From the NCBI RefSeq assembly GCF_000003605.2, contig NW_003121912.1, positions 312,765 through 365,803 of the forward strand: DNA of 53,039 nucleotides. The letters run 5' to 3'. Source of the DNA: Saccoglossus kowalevskii. Lineage: Eukaryota; Hemichordata; Enteropneusta; Harrimaniidae. Under the pieces are notes generated by a model. It saw only the letters and a list, made by a program, of their open reading frames with translations. It ran no database searches and was not told the origin of the DNA. Position 1 is the first letter of the stretch. The number at the start of each line of letters is the position of its first letter. Positions 24,701-38,388 of this stretch are shown here, in pieces. Position numbers and translations under genes: made by a program.

Positions 24701-27700
24701 ATGAACACCCGATTGTTCAGATTATACGTAGTATTACATTTAGTTTTTTCGTTTTTTGTTTTTAACAAATTAAATATTTTTTTTTTTCATTTCTGTCGAC
24801 GTCACTAAATCGAACATGACGCTCGTATGTTACTTGGATTGGGTTCTCCAAGTGCCATCAAATGTTGAGATACTCATAAAACTCTCGGCCCGTACTTGGC
24901 GATGACCTACCCTGTCACGCGTGTTAATACTGACCACTGCGAGACGCTGAGTCTAGAAAATCCACCTTCAGAGTTCATTTTGCGAGTACATAATATTCCG
25001 CTTATCAATAACCTCAAAAGAACACCGACTTTTTAGTGTCGGACGGGTTGCTGTGTTGTGGGGTATCGCATCAACTAACACTGCGTTCTTAATAGTTTCC
25101 GGTGGTCTTTCATTTTTATTTTATTTCGCTTCGATGTCGCGAAAGAGTATGTTGTTTTCAATACCTGTCCTCACCATTGTTCGGTTTCTATACATTTTGT
25201 TGGTTTCATCAATTGATGATAATGTTCGAAGTATATCCTGCCATGAAATTGACGTTTTCTGGCTGACTTCCCATCCCGTATATGTCAGTTACGACTCCGC
25301 TGTTGTTGTGTGTTTTTTACAAGTTTCTCTTAAGAGGGTCAAAATTGTTAATGTTTGCGTCAAATCTCAGTAGCCCATGAATACTTTTGATTCGAAGTTA
25401 TTCGAACTCACTCATAACTTTGATTAGAAATTACTCGAATAAAACAAACGAATTTCGACGAATCGCGGAAATCACAATTTTATGACTGGGTTCGTTTTAT
25501 GGAGTTATAGAAGGTTATTTGATTGCTCATCGCCTATGTGTTTACCTGTGCTAAGGCGTAGTGTCGCCGCCATGAACTTCCTTTCACGTACAACTTTAAG
25601 TACATCCGGGGACTTTAGTGCATCCGGGACTGTCGCCATTAAAAAAAGTACGTTATTCATGTTACCGTGATATTCACTGTATTTATTAACAATTCAGGAA
25701 CAGTTCAAACACCAATGACGTTACATCATTAAGTCATATAGCTATTGAGTCTTTGGGGATACTCCGCTGTCAATTAAAATTGAAAATTAAAAAAAAAGTT
25801 GTACATGTAAGTAGAACAAAAAAATGAAAAATTCTCACAAAATGGAAATGAACTTGGCTTTATTTTAGACATGTTCAGCGGTCATTCATATTTGAGTCAC
25901 CAGACTCACAACTCCAAAATTCTACCAATATTGAAAGGGTTGTCATAGTAACACTCTGCGATGTGTAGATACTATTTAGACAACATCACTGCACATAATT
26001 CCTTTACAGTGATATTACATATCTGATATTTACAGGTGCCCGAAGTTTCGCCTAACTATCTCTATCTCTCCCATTATACTTTTCTTAATTCTGCTTTCAT
26101 ATTGCGCCAAGCCTTGTACAACGCAATATAGTATTGAAATGAATATTAAAATTAATAAATGTGAACATTTATTTGTAAATTAAGTTACGATCGCAGTGTA
26201 ATAAATTCTATATACAAGTTTTATGAAATGCATATTTTGTGCAGTCATATCCTATGTCATGAGTGTGGGCAAGTATTTCTTGTCATGAAACTAAGAAACG
26301 TCACATGACATACATGGACACAACTATTAATAACAGAAGAACACTTATATACATCGTCCAAGTTATGAATTGTGTAGTATATGTTAAACACTTTGAAATA
26401 TGCGAACTCGTTGCACCTAATATGTTAGGTCTCGGAGACGTATTCCGCTTAATAAGGTCACTCGGGATCGAGGGTGTATTTAGTTTCGTACCGACTCGGC
26501 CACTGTTACATGCAGAATATTTACGACTATGCAATCTCTAACAACACGTTATTTATTTCAGTGATTTACTTTGAAATAAATAGCCGTCCGTATAGCATCA
26601 CAATACTGTATATACGCGATTAACAGGACATTGACACTCATTTCTGCAGACCATGTCAGAGTGAGCAATAGTACGCGGCTCGTTTCATGTGGCTTGGCGT
26701 AATCGTGACTTCTAACAGGAACCAGTTTTAACCACTAACTCTGCGTGGTGTTTATATTCCGCAACCGATTTGTGATTATTTACGACTTTTTAATCGTCTT
26801 CTGACGCAAGCTCAGTTAATACAAGCAACAAGAGGTCATTGACTTGGCGGGCATTGACCTCTGTTGTTATGACTCAGGTACACAAACACCAGCGTGCTTG
26901 GTATCCAGGCGCGTCTGTCACTCTGCTCGATTTATATGACGTTTGCATTGAGAACGCGGCCTTTGCACTCATAGCTGTTATCAACCAAATTCACTTTATT
27001 TTGAGGGTTACATAACTGTGAATGTTATTACGCATGTATATTCTTGTTTTCATTCGCTGTTGTTTCTCGAAATAAATTCGAAATTGCACTTAAATCAATG
27101 AAAGAACGCACAGTCATATATCGTATTGTTGATTATTTTTTCAGTAAACTGGTATCATTTGAATTACAAATAAATAATAAAAATATTTACAAATTGGTAT
27201 GTATGTTTTGTCTATGCTAGTTGAGTTGTCAGTGTGGTTAAATCAACAGGTGGTTCCTATCGCACGTATACTCATCGTATATATACTAACTTCTGTTTGT
27301 TAATAGATTTTAAATAAGTTTAAACTGAAACGGGTTGAAAATATTTCTTCTTTGAATGCCATATTTTTTATCACATTTCTGTGTCGCAGTACTATATGTA
27401 CGATGTTTTGTCGCGTATTATGTTCGAATCTATTATTCAATAATTTTGGGATACTCATTCTGTCGTTTGTCGTACTGTGGGTCATTGTCAGTCGTAAGTT
27501 ATTTTAAAGTTGTTTGTTATCACGAGATTGCTACTCAAGTACATGCACGTTGCATTATGGGAACCAAGTTTCGATGCCCCCCATGTTTAAATATCCAAGT
27601 ATGTTTAGTGGGCCTAGCCTTAGAGAGTATAAGTTGTAATTGCTCTCACTTTTACGATTCATTGTACCCTTTTACGTTACTGTTTTATCACCTGAGTATC

Positions 27701-30700
27701 CAGCTTTTTTTGTATAATGAACCCCGAAACTCAAAGTCGTAAACTGAGATCAAAGAAGCCACTATAAATGTCCAGTCTCGAGACCCATGACTTTTTTGGG
27801 GGTGATCAACGGTGCGGTAAGTTCAAACGCTTTGCCCTGCAGCTATATGCGTGGTGTGTTTCTCGAGACGACCGGCGTGTCGCATACCACACCATGTAGA
27901 AATGGAAGAGAAAGTAGCTATGATAATTTCCAATTATTTCTTCAACCCAAGAACAAACTATTTCATTGCATTTGTTCAGCTATAAAAAAAAACTTATTTA
28001 TCAGTCAGTATGCCATAAAGATTACAGTGATAAAAACCGTGACGTCATCAGACTCCGATTCATATTTCCATACTAGTACGTAACCATATATAGTCATGAT
28101 TTATTAATTGCTGTAAGCTAAATTTAGACTAGTATGCAGTATCATGTTATTAACCAGAAATGAACACTGACAATCAAAGATACCAATGATAGTTCCAACT
28201 TCAATCATGATGGTCAACAAAATAAAGTGAAAAAAAAACATCGTCCAGGTGTTCCAATAAAAACAAATGTTTGATTTGCGAGATAACTACACGCTCCCAA
28301 AAAGACAATAAATTGTCTAAAATGCGCCAAAAGACCGAAAAACTGGATTTACGAGAGGGTAGGAGTACATTTCCGTTACCGAGCGACGAAGTAAGAAACG
28401 GGAATTCTGGCTTTTTAACTTGGCGTCTTGGTCGGTGTACACAGGTCCCTCGGGAGCCATATCGACAGCACGCTTGGCTTCTTGGCATAGCTGGTTTATT
28501 GGGCGAGGAAAACTTAAGTTAATGTCTTTACTAACTAGCGTTTTAATTCATTTGATCGTTTTTCACTTGGGGCAAAAAGTAATGAAAGTTGTACAGAAAA
28601 GTTTCGACACATGAGTGAAAGTTGGCAGACTGTAGTTTAGTCGCCGTTTTGCGGTTAATTGCGAACTTGAACGGGTCGGATATGATGCGAGGCACAGCTG
28701 GCTGATCAGCGCAGTTCCGCTCATTTTTACACAGTATTTGTTAGAAAAACTACGAATAGAAATGAGACTTTTGATTTTTACGTAAATGAGCTGATTGGCG
28801 TATGCATGGACGTCAAACAAATGCGTATTGTGCAAATTACATGTGATTGTCAGAGTTAACCATGAACCACGCGGGTGTCGAGGTAACTCATAAATCGTCC
28901 CTTCCCAATAACCAATATATGTTTTCGACCTAAACTGTTTGTTCTAGAAATGTAAAATATTATCCGCCAGTGTGGACGTATTTGGTATTATGGATGCGAC
29001 ACGCAGTCGTACCCCTCGACGAAACAGATTGTCCGCGACGCTCTGGGCAATCGCGAGAGACGGTTACCCATCATGCTACTTATGGAGTGTTTGGCCACGT
29101 GACGTAATCTGTTGACATAAACTAAAGTGAGCTAACAGTACGGTGTCGAGAAATAAAGTTCACACCTTGAAGACGGTCAATTAGATTATAAGCTGTGTGT
29201 GATAAAAGCGCTCGAATTCGCCTCAAATTACGTATTATCAACGCTTTAACAAGTAAAAAAATATAATAATTCTTATTAAAACATGAAAACGTAAGCATGT
29301 ACTCCATGGAATTATCTCAAACTATGAATTCCTTGTGTTAATAAAGTACTGTGACACACTGCAGAATTGTGTATTTGTTGGTTTCTCCAAACGTCGCGTC
29401 AGCATCGCAACGTCATCTGAACGATATAAAACGTACATATACATGTCTATTTGGCAGTTGAAGTTGGGAATACACTGTTTTACTTGTTCATGGTCACCAG
29501 GTGTCGATCTGTAGCGGCGAGGTGTGAATACCGTCCTAGGTGAATATGTATACGATATTCAAAAACATTGCAATCGGTTTAAATCTATCTCTGATTTTAT
29601 GGATGCGCTTCTCATGGAATAGCAGCGCATGAGGTGTTAAGAGTGTCAATTAACGAAGGCAATTAGGGCGAACGTATTGTGTGCTCCCTAATGAACGCCG
29701 TAACACTACGTAATTGATTGGGGATCTGCACAGTCCGTTGTACGGTGTCGCTTGAATTACTTGCCTGATTGTTATGTCAACTATGTAAGAATGGTACAAA
29801 GTCATAAACTCCGTTCGTATAGACATTGGATTGGCGATTCTACTAGAATCTCTATTCTCATAAACTGCATCGATGTTCTCTCTTCGTACCACAATTGCCC
29901 ATAAAAGGCCACACGTATTGTCTAGCTGTTCCCCATTCGTACATGTTCAACGGGACGAGAATTAATTGACCATGATTGTTGTTTTTAAACTTTTTTCGAC
30001 ATCCACAATCACTTTTTTGACACTTTTTTTAAATTCTGGAAAAATTCTTGGAGCAAATACGTAATGGGTAAACGTCGCGATGAGATTCACTTTTTCAAAG
30101 TTCTAGAGATGTGTGTATAGTTTGTATTTTTTTCTAAATATAAGTTGAATATCATCATCTACATCACATGTGATACAAGTTATTTTGTATTTCAACCAAT
30201 TTTCCGCGAATTTTCATGAATAGTTTTTCGTTTTGTGACGGATAACCGCGTCGATGTATGAGGCTATTACCACAAACAGTAAAGTGCTGGTTTGCGGAAA
30301 GTTTCAAATACCCGAGAAAAAGTGTGTGTAATACAGATTTGTGTCAGTCGGCACTCTCAAACACCTCGGTCCCAGCCTATTAAGCAGTTATACTAGTACT
30401 TGACCGTTTCATAGACGTCAATAAACTCAGAATAAAAGACACAATAAGCTAGCATAGCTCGACGTGGTTAATAACCGCCATGTGTGACGCTGACAACGAT
30501 GGGCGGTAGAATTTATAGACTCCACCGAGCGATAATTGAAGACGAAAACCCACTTGCATTCTTCTGTATAATTTGACACCTATACGTGGAAGTGTGCTTT
30601 GCACTGAAAGTTTACATACAGTTTTCATTAGCGTGGCAAGTGAGTATTCTACATGTAGCTCAGGTATCCTTGTAGGTGCTTGTTCCTATGCTATTTGATA

Positions 30701-32653
30701 GCCTGTGAACGTTCTGTTTATCATATGGCACCTGCCCATTGCCACGAGGTTGGTACCCGGATCACACCTGGTGTATTGGTGCAAAGAGCTTAATCTGCCA
30801 CTAAGGTTTAAATCGCGAAATACAAACACGATATTTACTGAATCATTTAGTACGTTACCATATGACACCATATAAAATGTTGTATAAACTTACAGTTTTT
30901 ACTTACTTTTATGTCATTTTATGTCGAAATTGTGTTCGAGTTTATATTAAGGTATAATTTATGCCTGTAATTTATTAATCCATATTTTCAAAACATCATC
31001 TAATAATTATCTTGCTTCCAACTTTTGTTTCGTTTTGTAAACACCAGAAGATATTTGGATAATAAGAACTTGCATTTACGACATGGCGAACAACTGTGCT
31101 ACTTGTATCTTGCGTTGTTACTATTTGTATGGATCATATCTGTATTGTCCCAACCCCCTAGAAACAACTTTGAATTCACCACTTCGCGGTGGGTTCCATG
31201 GTCACGTGATATTATGTCCGACTAAGTCATCACTTTGCCATATTGTACAAACCTAGTTCGCAATATAGTCACTAAAAAGTCTTTCAAATACTAGCGTCTA
31301 CCCCGAAATCCTAAAACATTAGTAGTCACAGAGTGCAAATTTTGGTATGCGGGGTCAGCTTCGAACGAGAATACTAGTTAAATGACGTCACGAAATAGAA
31401 TATATCACATGCACCAGAAACCGACAAATAACCTACTACGTGTCGGGTGTCATGTTCAATTGGATAGTAATACAAATACACATCCGGGAAAGTTCGTTTT
31501 TTTCAATATATGTCACGTGGAAGTTATCACTGAAATACTGTATAAGGTCGAGCAGAGCTATATCATCATGACGTCATTGGGCGTATCTTGATTAATTTAA
31601 TCATCAGAATGGCAATTTTCTGGGTCATTTGTCAGTCGTGACTGTGAAAATATGCAGAATCGAAACTATTAGATCTTTTGTTATGGTAAACACGACTCAA
31701 TAGTCGGATATTTTCGATTGTTATACGATTTGTGTTTTGCCTGGCCTCTTGTATTAAACGTCCGTACATGAACATGCAAACAAAAATAGCAGAGGTTTAG
31801 TTTCACGCGAATGAAGATGAATATATCATGTATGCTCAGTTATCATACGGCAAATAGTGGAACGTTTTTATTTGCCCTTAGAAGGAGTACTAGTACTCCG
31901 CGGCGTGAATCTACGTCAGTTATGTAACAGAGCAAATATAATTCATTACCTCATCATTGCGGCCATTGGTTAATACAGTCAAAAAACTTGAAGATGAGAT
32001 TAGGAGCGATTAAAACACAGACAGAGTAAAAGGTGTCATGTAGAAAAAATTCTATTTAATTCTTTCAGAAAAAATACGGCAGATAAACATTTACAATATA
32101 TAAATATGAAGGAATATTTGGCAAGGTTATTATTTGAAACAAAAAAACGTAAACATTAAGGAACTGAGGAGACATCAACTCTGAAACCTGCATTTTATGA
32201 AATCGAATTCCGTTGAAATTAAAATCACTGTGTTGGAGTTGACCTTCTACATACCAAATGTAGCTGCGTAATTACATTATTTGAAATAAATCAAGAAAAC
32301 TGAATTTGAATTAAAATAATAAAACAAAACAAATAAAAATTGCACTTACGTTCTGTGTGAAATACGAAAACAAACTATTCTTTAAATATCCCGAAAAAAT
32401 GGATAGAAACTTTTAATAGAAGGTTTTAAGTACAAGAGAAAATGACTCAATTTTACCCTGAAACTTGTTACCGATTGTCGGTGCGATTGAAGAGGTAGGT
32501 ATGGTCTTAGTCGTGGATGTCAATTTCGGACTTGAATGATTTGCCATCCATCCACATGAGGCGGTCACGGTCAACGTCATATAAAAAATAAACATTTTTG
32601 TTCAAAAAACTTATCAAAACTTTAAGAAATTGTCTTTTCAGTGCAAATAAGTC

Positions 32654-35600
32654 TTATACCAGAGGTGGCGTGAGGGGGTTCCATCCCTGTTTAGGCGCCG
32701 ACAAAGTTTGGTGGGTTGTGTACGTGTCCGGAACGTCGGTGTGCGACGACTCGTAGATAGGCGAATGACCGGAATGTAAGCTGTTCGTTCCACTCATGGT
32801 GGCGGGGATCGAGCCGTATGGCGATCGAATAATTCCCGTTGGTATGGCTGTGTTAGCACTAGTCACCGGTGTTCCCATCTGCCACATTGATGGATATTGG
32901 CTGCTGGGGTGCGATGTGTGCGACGAGACGGGTAGAGCCGGCCAGTTTTCATGAGCTGACAGCATTGACTCGGCTGCGTAACTATTGGCTATAGAAACAA
33001 TAAAATAAAACATGATTAGTTAACATGGCGGAAAAATGTACAAATGTAAGTAAAAATCATTAAAATTAATCCAAAAAGTTCAACATATTGACGGAGTTTT
33101 GGAAGTTTCTTGTAGTCACATTGTCATTGTCAATTCTAAATATTAATGACCACGGTTGCTGGAACGACCGGGTTAGATGTCATAAAAGTCGGACACCGTG
33201 AAGAACCACCTTGGTTCTTGGCGCCTATCAATGTTACCACCTTTTATTCGATTGCCAAATTACAGGTTTGAACACCGCGTTTAGTTGATTAGCGATAAGG
33301 GGGTTCTAATAAAACGAAATGACGGAAAATGAGAGTGAACTTGAACAAAAAGTAGACATACATGACTGGGCAAAAAAAAGAACTTAAAAAAAAATACAAG
33401 TTGGTAAAAGTTTGTCAAAATTTCGAACGGTTGGTTCAAATATGCGGCAATGTCACTAGAATTGGTTTCATTTTTGGTGAGAAAGTGGAAACGGACGAGA
33501 ATAAAAACAAGAACGTGGATGACCCAAGGTGAGTCAGTATTTTTAATGTTTTTTTGACGAACGGCAATAAAACATAACAACAAATCGTAACGTGAAATTG
33601 AATTACAGGAGTACGTTGAGTGTCTGGTTAAAAAATAAACCTGATTGTCAAGGAAGAGTACCAGTTAAAACATTGCCAAAGCTATAAACTATTCATGGTC
33701 GTGTTTGGATGGGCCAAGATGGCCAATGAGATATAAAACCCAACAGCGCCATCAGCTGTTCGTCAAAACTTGGACAGTAACTAAGGAAACAAACAGGAAA
33801 CGGGTGTGTGGAAATAGTAGTAGTTGCATTTGTAGTATGCAACTTGTATTTTTTAATCATAACGAAGTCGAATTATAATAATCTGAAAACTGAAATAGTA
33901 CCACTCGTTCGGGCGAAGTCGTAAAACCGAACCCGTGTGCATGTGATATGTCGTAAAACAGTATTCCGTTTATTTAGATGCCTAATTACACAGGGTCGTA
34001 AAAAGATTGACAATGGAGTTTGAAAACGAAAATAAGCCATGTACTTGAGTCCCCAAAACGTTTACATACTGGGTATATGTAGTTGATAGAGGGGGAAAGG
34101 TAATCTTGTGACGCCGGCTATTTTTTGTGACAAAGAAGTAGCGTGGGACGAGGTGATAATAAAGTCAATTGTGGGGGAGATGGTACAAATATCAATTTGA
34201 GAGTCACGTCTGTTTGTCAAGTTATGAATCATACAAGGGCGTCAATTCGATTGAAAAAGTGTGTCTGTATACATCGATGGTCCGTTACTACTTTGGGTGG
34301 TACGGGTCAATATGAGTTGGTATATCCACGGCGTAATCGGTATGTTGTATCATAGAGGGTCCATAATTGCATGTCAGAATAATATATGGTAGTTCAATTT
34401 ACAGTTATCAAAAAAGGGTATAAACGGATAATTAGTTTCACAACAGCTAATAATATAGTTATTATATGAGCGTACTTACCAGTTTGTGAGTGTTTTTGGT
34501 ACGGTGATGGGTACGGAGCGCTTCTGTGAGATCTGAGACTGTTGTAGCGTTCACAGCCAGGTGCGCTTCCATGTAAACCTATACTGCTGAACTGTCTGGG
34601 GTCTGGAGCGGGACATAACGCACTCGTACCAGGGAGAAACCATCCACCAACTGTAACAAAAAAAATAATTTGATTTGATTACATATAGATAATAATAACG
34701 ACATGACATGAAATTAAATACTGAATTACATATACATACAACGGAAAACGAACTAGTATTACGTAGGAATATCGCATATATGCGATGTCCTCGCTAACGG
34801 AGACAAAATCGATATATTATTGGTTTGGTAATCGGTCTAGCTATTTCACAGTATGTATTACAGCACAATACGAAGGTGATAACACTAAACTGTAAACAGT
34901 CTGGCGGTCGACGATCCTGTGACACTCTATTCATATTATTGGTACACCCATTTCTCATACTTACGCTGTGAGCACTGTTGCTGCATGTCATGCACATGGG
35001 CCTCGGCAAATAGGTCTCTGCTATCACACCTGGAAATAGAAACACGTTTAGTTTTAGTTCGCGGCTGGGAGATCTCAAATTGTAACAGTTTATGTGAGCA
35101 TGTGCGGCAGTAATGCGGGTGTGGGAAAGGTTGTATCGGGTGTTTGTGGGACCATAGGAGGGAAGTAAGGATGACGACAATACAGGGGTGGGACGATTAG
35201 CTACACAGCCCTGTCAATGCGTGTTTGGATAAGTAATTTACCAATCAATTTACTGGACAAGAAGTACACAAAACCACCCTCTTTTGGGTGAAAGTGTTGC
35301 AAAGACGTCAGACAAACACAGCTGTGAACATGACTTTTGTAAAAAATACAATGGGCTCGACGGACTAGTAAAAAGAAAGTTCAAAACAATGCCTGAACTA
35401 AGACAACACATTACAAAACGTAAATTAACACGTTGATCAAGAGACAGAGGGGTCAGTTATCGGTGAGTCCACGGCGGGTTGGAGCTTGAACAATTTAAAA
35501 GACGTGTTTTGTAGCTATGCGGGGCTTAGCGAAAGACGGGATGTGAAGTCCGTGATGTCTTACCTTTCTTTGGCGTCTAGGAAGGCTTTAGCAAACGGAT

Positions 35601-37048
35601 TGTGTTTTATCTTGAGTGCAGTAATCTGGAAGAGAAAAATAGCAAAATTTGACTACTTGTACATGTACGTAGAACCATTTTAGCGCATAATGCCATGGGC
35701 ATAACGCCGTGGCAAGGTGTCACAGAAGCCGTCGGCGAAATCAAAGACATACGTGAATCGGATTACAAGAAATCATCTCTAATATTGATAAGAAGGTGAC
35801 GATGGCAAATAACAAATTAGCTGATATCATGTAAAAATATATCGTAGTCCTGGCAACGCGATAAAATCTTAGGAAATACGATAATACAAATGTTTTGTTT
35901 TAGTGAAAGTAAAACCCTTACCTCTTCGTTCTGATAGGCGGTAACGGCAATGAAACGGGTGTCTTTGAAAGTATGGGTGCTGACCATGCGCTGTTTTTCG
36001 TTACCTCCAACTTTGATGATATGAACTCTAGGTTCGTATTTATGAAGAGAATGCAGCATGATCTAAGTCAAATGGAAAAAAAACACGAATTAATTAAATT
36101 AAAATTCAATGATAAGTAAATACACAGCGTAATTATCAGATAGCACACACTCGAAGAACTAAATAAAACTTTTGTGCAACTTACATGCCCGCCGCCGTTG
36201 AGTTTATTTGTTAGTTTCACTTTACTGAAATTAACAGACTGCTTCATCCAGTGGGCTCCGAAGTTAGGCGAATCAGGGTGTATATAGACAGAACTCGGTG
36301 CAGCGGCTTCGGGTTTACCGCCGGGCACCCATTCACCGTTCACATACTTCCAGCGGTGATTGTCGGCGGCCACGAAGTCTAGAAGTACCGAATACATGGC
36401 GTTTGGATCCAGCCCTGAGATTGAGATACGGAGGACTGGAAACATTCGTCTATGAAAAACAAAAAAATTCAAATTGTATTGTCCAGGCACTCACGTTGCT
36501 ATACTAGTATACAGATTTCAAAATATAACTAAGTTAGAACACTATATCGGCGAAACTGTTTATTCACGAAACTGTCCATTTAAGTGTTATTTTTCTGTTT
36601 TTGGTTAGACTGATGAACGAGACATACGAGATGCGTTTTTGTCTAAAGTTTTTATTTTTTATGAATACCGGCTTTCGATTGGCAGGTAAATCTGTAAACA
36701 TTTGCAAACACAACGGCACACATCGGTAACTCAGTATTAATACAGTGAATTATTGCTCTTATAGCATGATTGCTAAACGCCAGTTCATAATTCACCAACC
36801 ACCTAACAATTACATTTAAATCTTAATTTTAAAAACGACTTTTTGATTATTTACCTTCCGTTCTTGGTGACAATCATTTCATTTGTCAAATTCCCAAAGC
36901 GTTTCCATAATTCCACGTCTTCTAGCGATATTTTAACGTGTCGTTCCGTTGGGTCTCCCTTTTTGGTACAGTCGTTCATCTCGCTCTGCACGGCGCTCAA
37001 GAGGTGGTTCACGTTGTACGACGGTGGCTTCATGTCAACTGTTGTCAT
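32654..37048 (-). CDS. TBXT (Brachyury): Brachyury T-box transcription factor, complete, 7 exons
   Basis: Exons in gene order: 37048-36855, 36449-36185, 36062-35922, 35625-35564, 35029-34965, 34650-34480, 32988-32654, all with AG/GT borders and joining phases, for 410 residues. The N-terminus has the Brachyury signature [12 protein letters not shown] and KGDPTER (residues 13-35). The T-box spans about 42-221: [82 protein letters not shown] and [13 protein letters not shown]. The C-terminal half carries GGWFLPGT, a serine/tyrosine-rich [13 protein letters not shown] and ends LTPPLV. The protein binds TCACACCT-type half-sites and controls gastrulation, blastopore and, in chordates, notochord genes. 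Position 153 is His in NGGGH, where vertebrate Brachyury has Gln. The start is the only upstream ATG in phase with the conserved N-terminus. Confidence 0.97.
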
Positions 37049-37156
37049 ATCGTGTCTGTAGACGTAGAATTATCAGTATATATGTGTAAAAACTCAAAGG
37101 TCAAGTATACTTCACGGAGGTTATACGAATGACTACTTCTGACTGAGTGTTTGGAC

Positions 37157-37164
37157 CCTATATA
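37157..37164 (-). promoter_or_regulatory. Possible TATA box of Brachyury
   Basis: On the minus strand TATATAGG lies about 109 bases before the Brachyury ATG, placing a start of transcription near 37130 and a leader of about 80 bases. No transcript data are available to confirm it. Confidence 0.35.
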
Positions 37165-37218
37165 AGTGTAGCCCACTTAGACGTGCGTGTTTACGTTGAT
37201 AGGATCACAGACCGCCGA

Positions 37219-37282
37219 TCATGAATATTCAAATTAGTCTTCTGATTTCTGCCGCCTTTAGGAGAGTGTTAAATATTCATGA
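37219..37282. promoter_or_regulatory. Inverted pair of AATATTCATGA in the Brachyury upstream region
   Basis: TCATGAATATT (37219-37229) and AATATTCATGA (37272-37282) form a perfect 11-base inverted repeat with 42 bases between them, 170-235 bases upstream of the ATG. The ATGAATATTCA core resembles POU-domain sites. A minus-strand CCAAT follows at 37300-37304. Confidence 0.35.
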
Positions 37283-37326
37283 CGCATTCACGAGATTTCA
37301 TTGGCTAACGTTAAAATTTACGCCAA

Positions 37327-37376
37327 CTTTGATTGTCCCCCAAATCCCCCATCTAATCCAGGCAGTTTTCACACCT
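37327..37376. promoter_or_regulatory. Candidate TCF site next to a T-box half-site
   Basis: CTTTGATTG (37327-37335) fits the TCF/LEF core and TCACACCT (37369-37376) is a classic Brachyury half-site; both lie about 280-330 bases upstream of the ATG. Another TCF-like CTTTGAA is at 37907-37913. Wnt input and autoregulation are known for Brachyury in many animals; here they are inferred. Confidence 0.4.
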
Positions 37377-37656
37377 TGTTCCGTCTGTGGGGGATGCCGC
37401 CACACGTCGGCCAGATTTACACTTGGTCATCTCCCGTCAGTCGTCTGGCTGTCAACTCTTTCGAAACTTGTCAAAATGACCTGGCGAGTCAGCCAGACAA
37501 CTGTCGCAAGTAGATCAACGGTTGCTGTACAATAATCGAAAATCAATACCACAGAAGCATAATCGATAATCATTTTGTTTAAAACTGAACGTAGAATTGG
37601 CCTTGGAATTGCGTAGTCATACCCTCTTCCTTGTTCCAATTCGTCGGTCATTCCCG

Positions 37657-37694
37657 CCGGAAGTTGCTAACAAGTATATTTCAACAACTTCCGG
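37657..37694. promoter_or_regulatory. Inverted pair of ETS sites upstream of Brachyury
   Basis: CCGGAAGTTG (37657-37666) and CAACTTCCGG (37685-37694) are perfect inverted copies separated by 18 bases, each containing the ETS core CCGGAA, 610-650 bases upstream of the ATG. Confidence 0.45.
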
Positions 37695-37986
37695 GAGACA
37701 GGAACTTCGCTGTACGCTCGGTTATTCAATATTTACAGAATCACTCATTATAAACAAGGCCGATCACTTCATTCATATATCAATTAAATTTGCGGTCTGG
37801 CGTGTCGAGAGTCCGTACTTCTTGTTGGGTGGTACAATCCCCTTCGAAGCAGACAAGTCGCGCGCCTGGGAATCTCGCCATATTCTCCCCTCCTTCCCGC
37901 ATCGCGCTTTGAAAAATACCGAAATTACCCCCCGATTTTCAAATGTGGGCGTGTTTCCATTCTTTTGTCTGTTTTACGACGATTTG

Positions 37987-38209
37987 NNNNNNNNNNNNNN
38001 NNNNNNNNNNNNNNNNNNNNNNNNNNNNNNNNNNNNNNNNNNNNNNNNNNNNNNNNNNNNNNNNNNNNNNNNNNNNNNNNNNNNNNNNNNNNNNNNNNNN
38101 NNNNNNNNNNNNNNNNNNNNNNNNNNNNNNNNNNNNNNNNNNNNNNNNNNNNNNNNNNNNNNNNNNNNNNNNNNNNNNNNNNNNNNNNNNNNNNNNNNNN
38201 NNNNNNNNN
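37987..38209. other. Assembly gap (223 N)
   Basis: A run of N about 0.9-1.2 kb upstream of Brachyury. Open frames that cross it are meaningless. Confidence 0.99.
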
Positions 38210-38388
38210 TGTATATTACATACTTCTTGTGTTTGTCCATTTCAAATAATACATGCACCTGATTACACCCGAAAGGACATCTTTTATCTTTTTTATCAAA
38301 CCACCACCAATTAAGTAGAACCGCACAAATCCTAAATTTATTATTTGCAAATAAACTATAAACTTGAAGATTGTGTGTTATGCGCGAG

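Larger units (their letters stand above)
17097..32653. other. Long gene-free tract between UFL1 and Brachyury 3' ends
   Basis: About 15.5 kb with no open reading frame that looks like a protein, no RNA gene I can recognise, and only the second 330-bp repeat, a small MITE and simple repeats. From about 18 kb onward CpG is frequent, unlike UFL1. Four TGACGTCA or T-box-like sites noted elsewhere lie in its right half. The tract ends in the Brachyury 3' UTR; possible poly(A) signals on the minus strand are ATTAAA at 32412-32417 and AATAAA at 31867-31872. Given the convergent genes, this is a likely home for Brachyury enhancers, but that is inference. Confidence 0.6.

Noticed and set aside
27356..27742. 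128-codon open frame on the plus strand in the gene-free tract
   Set aside because: Composition typical of AT-rich random DNA (Tyr/Phe/Cys-rich), no domain or signal, and no splice context.
37597..38262. Open frames of 94-221 codons crossing the 223-N gap
   Set aside because: Open only because N was translated as X.
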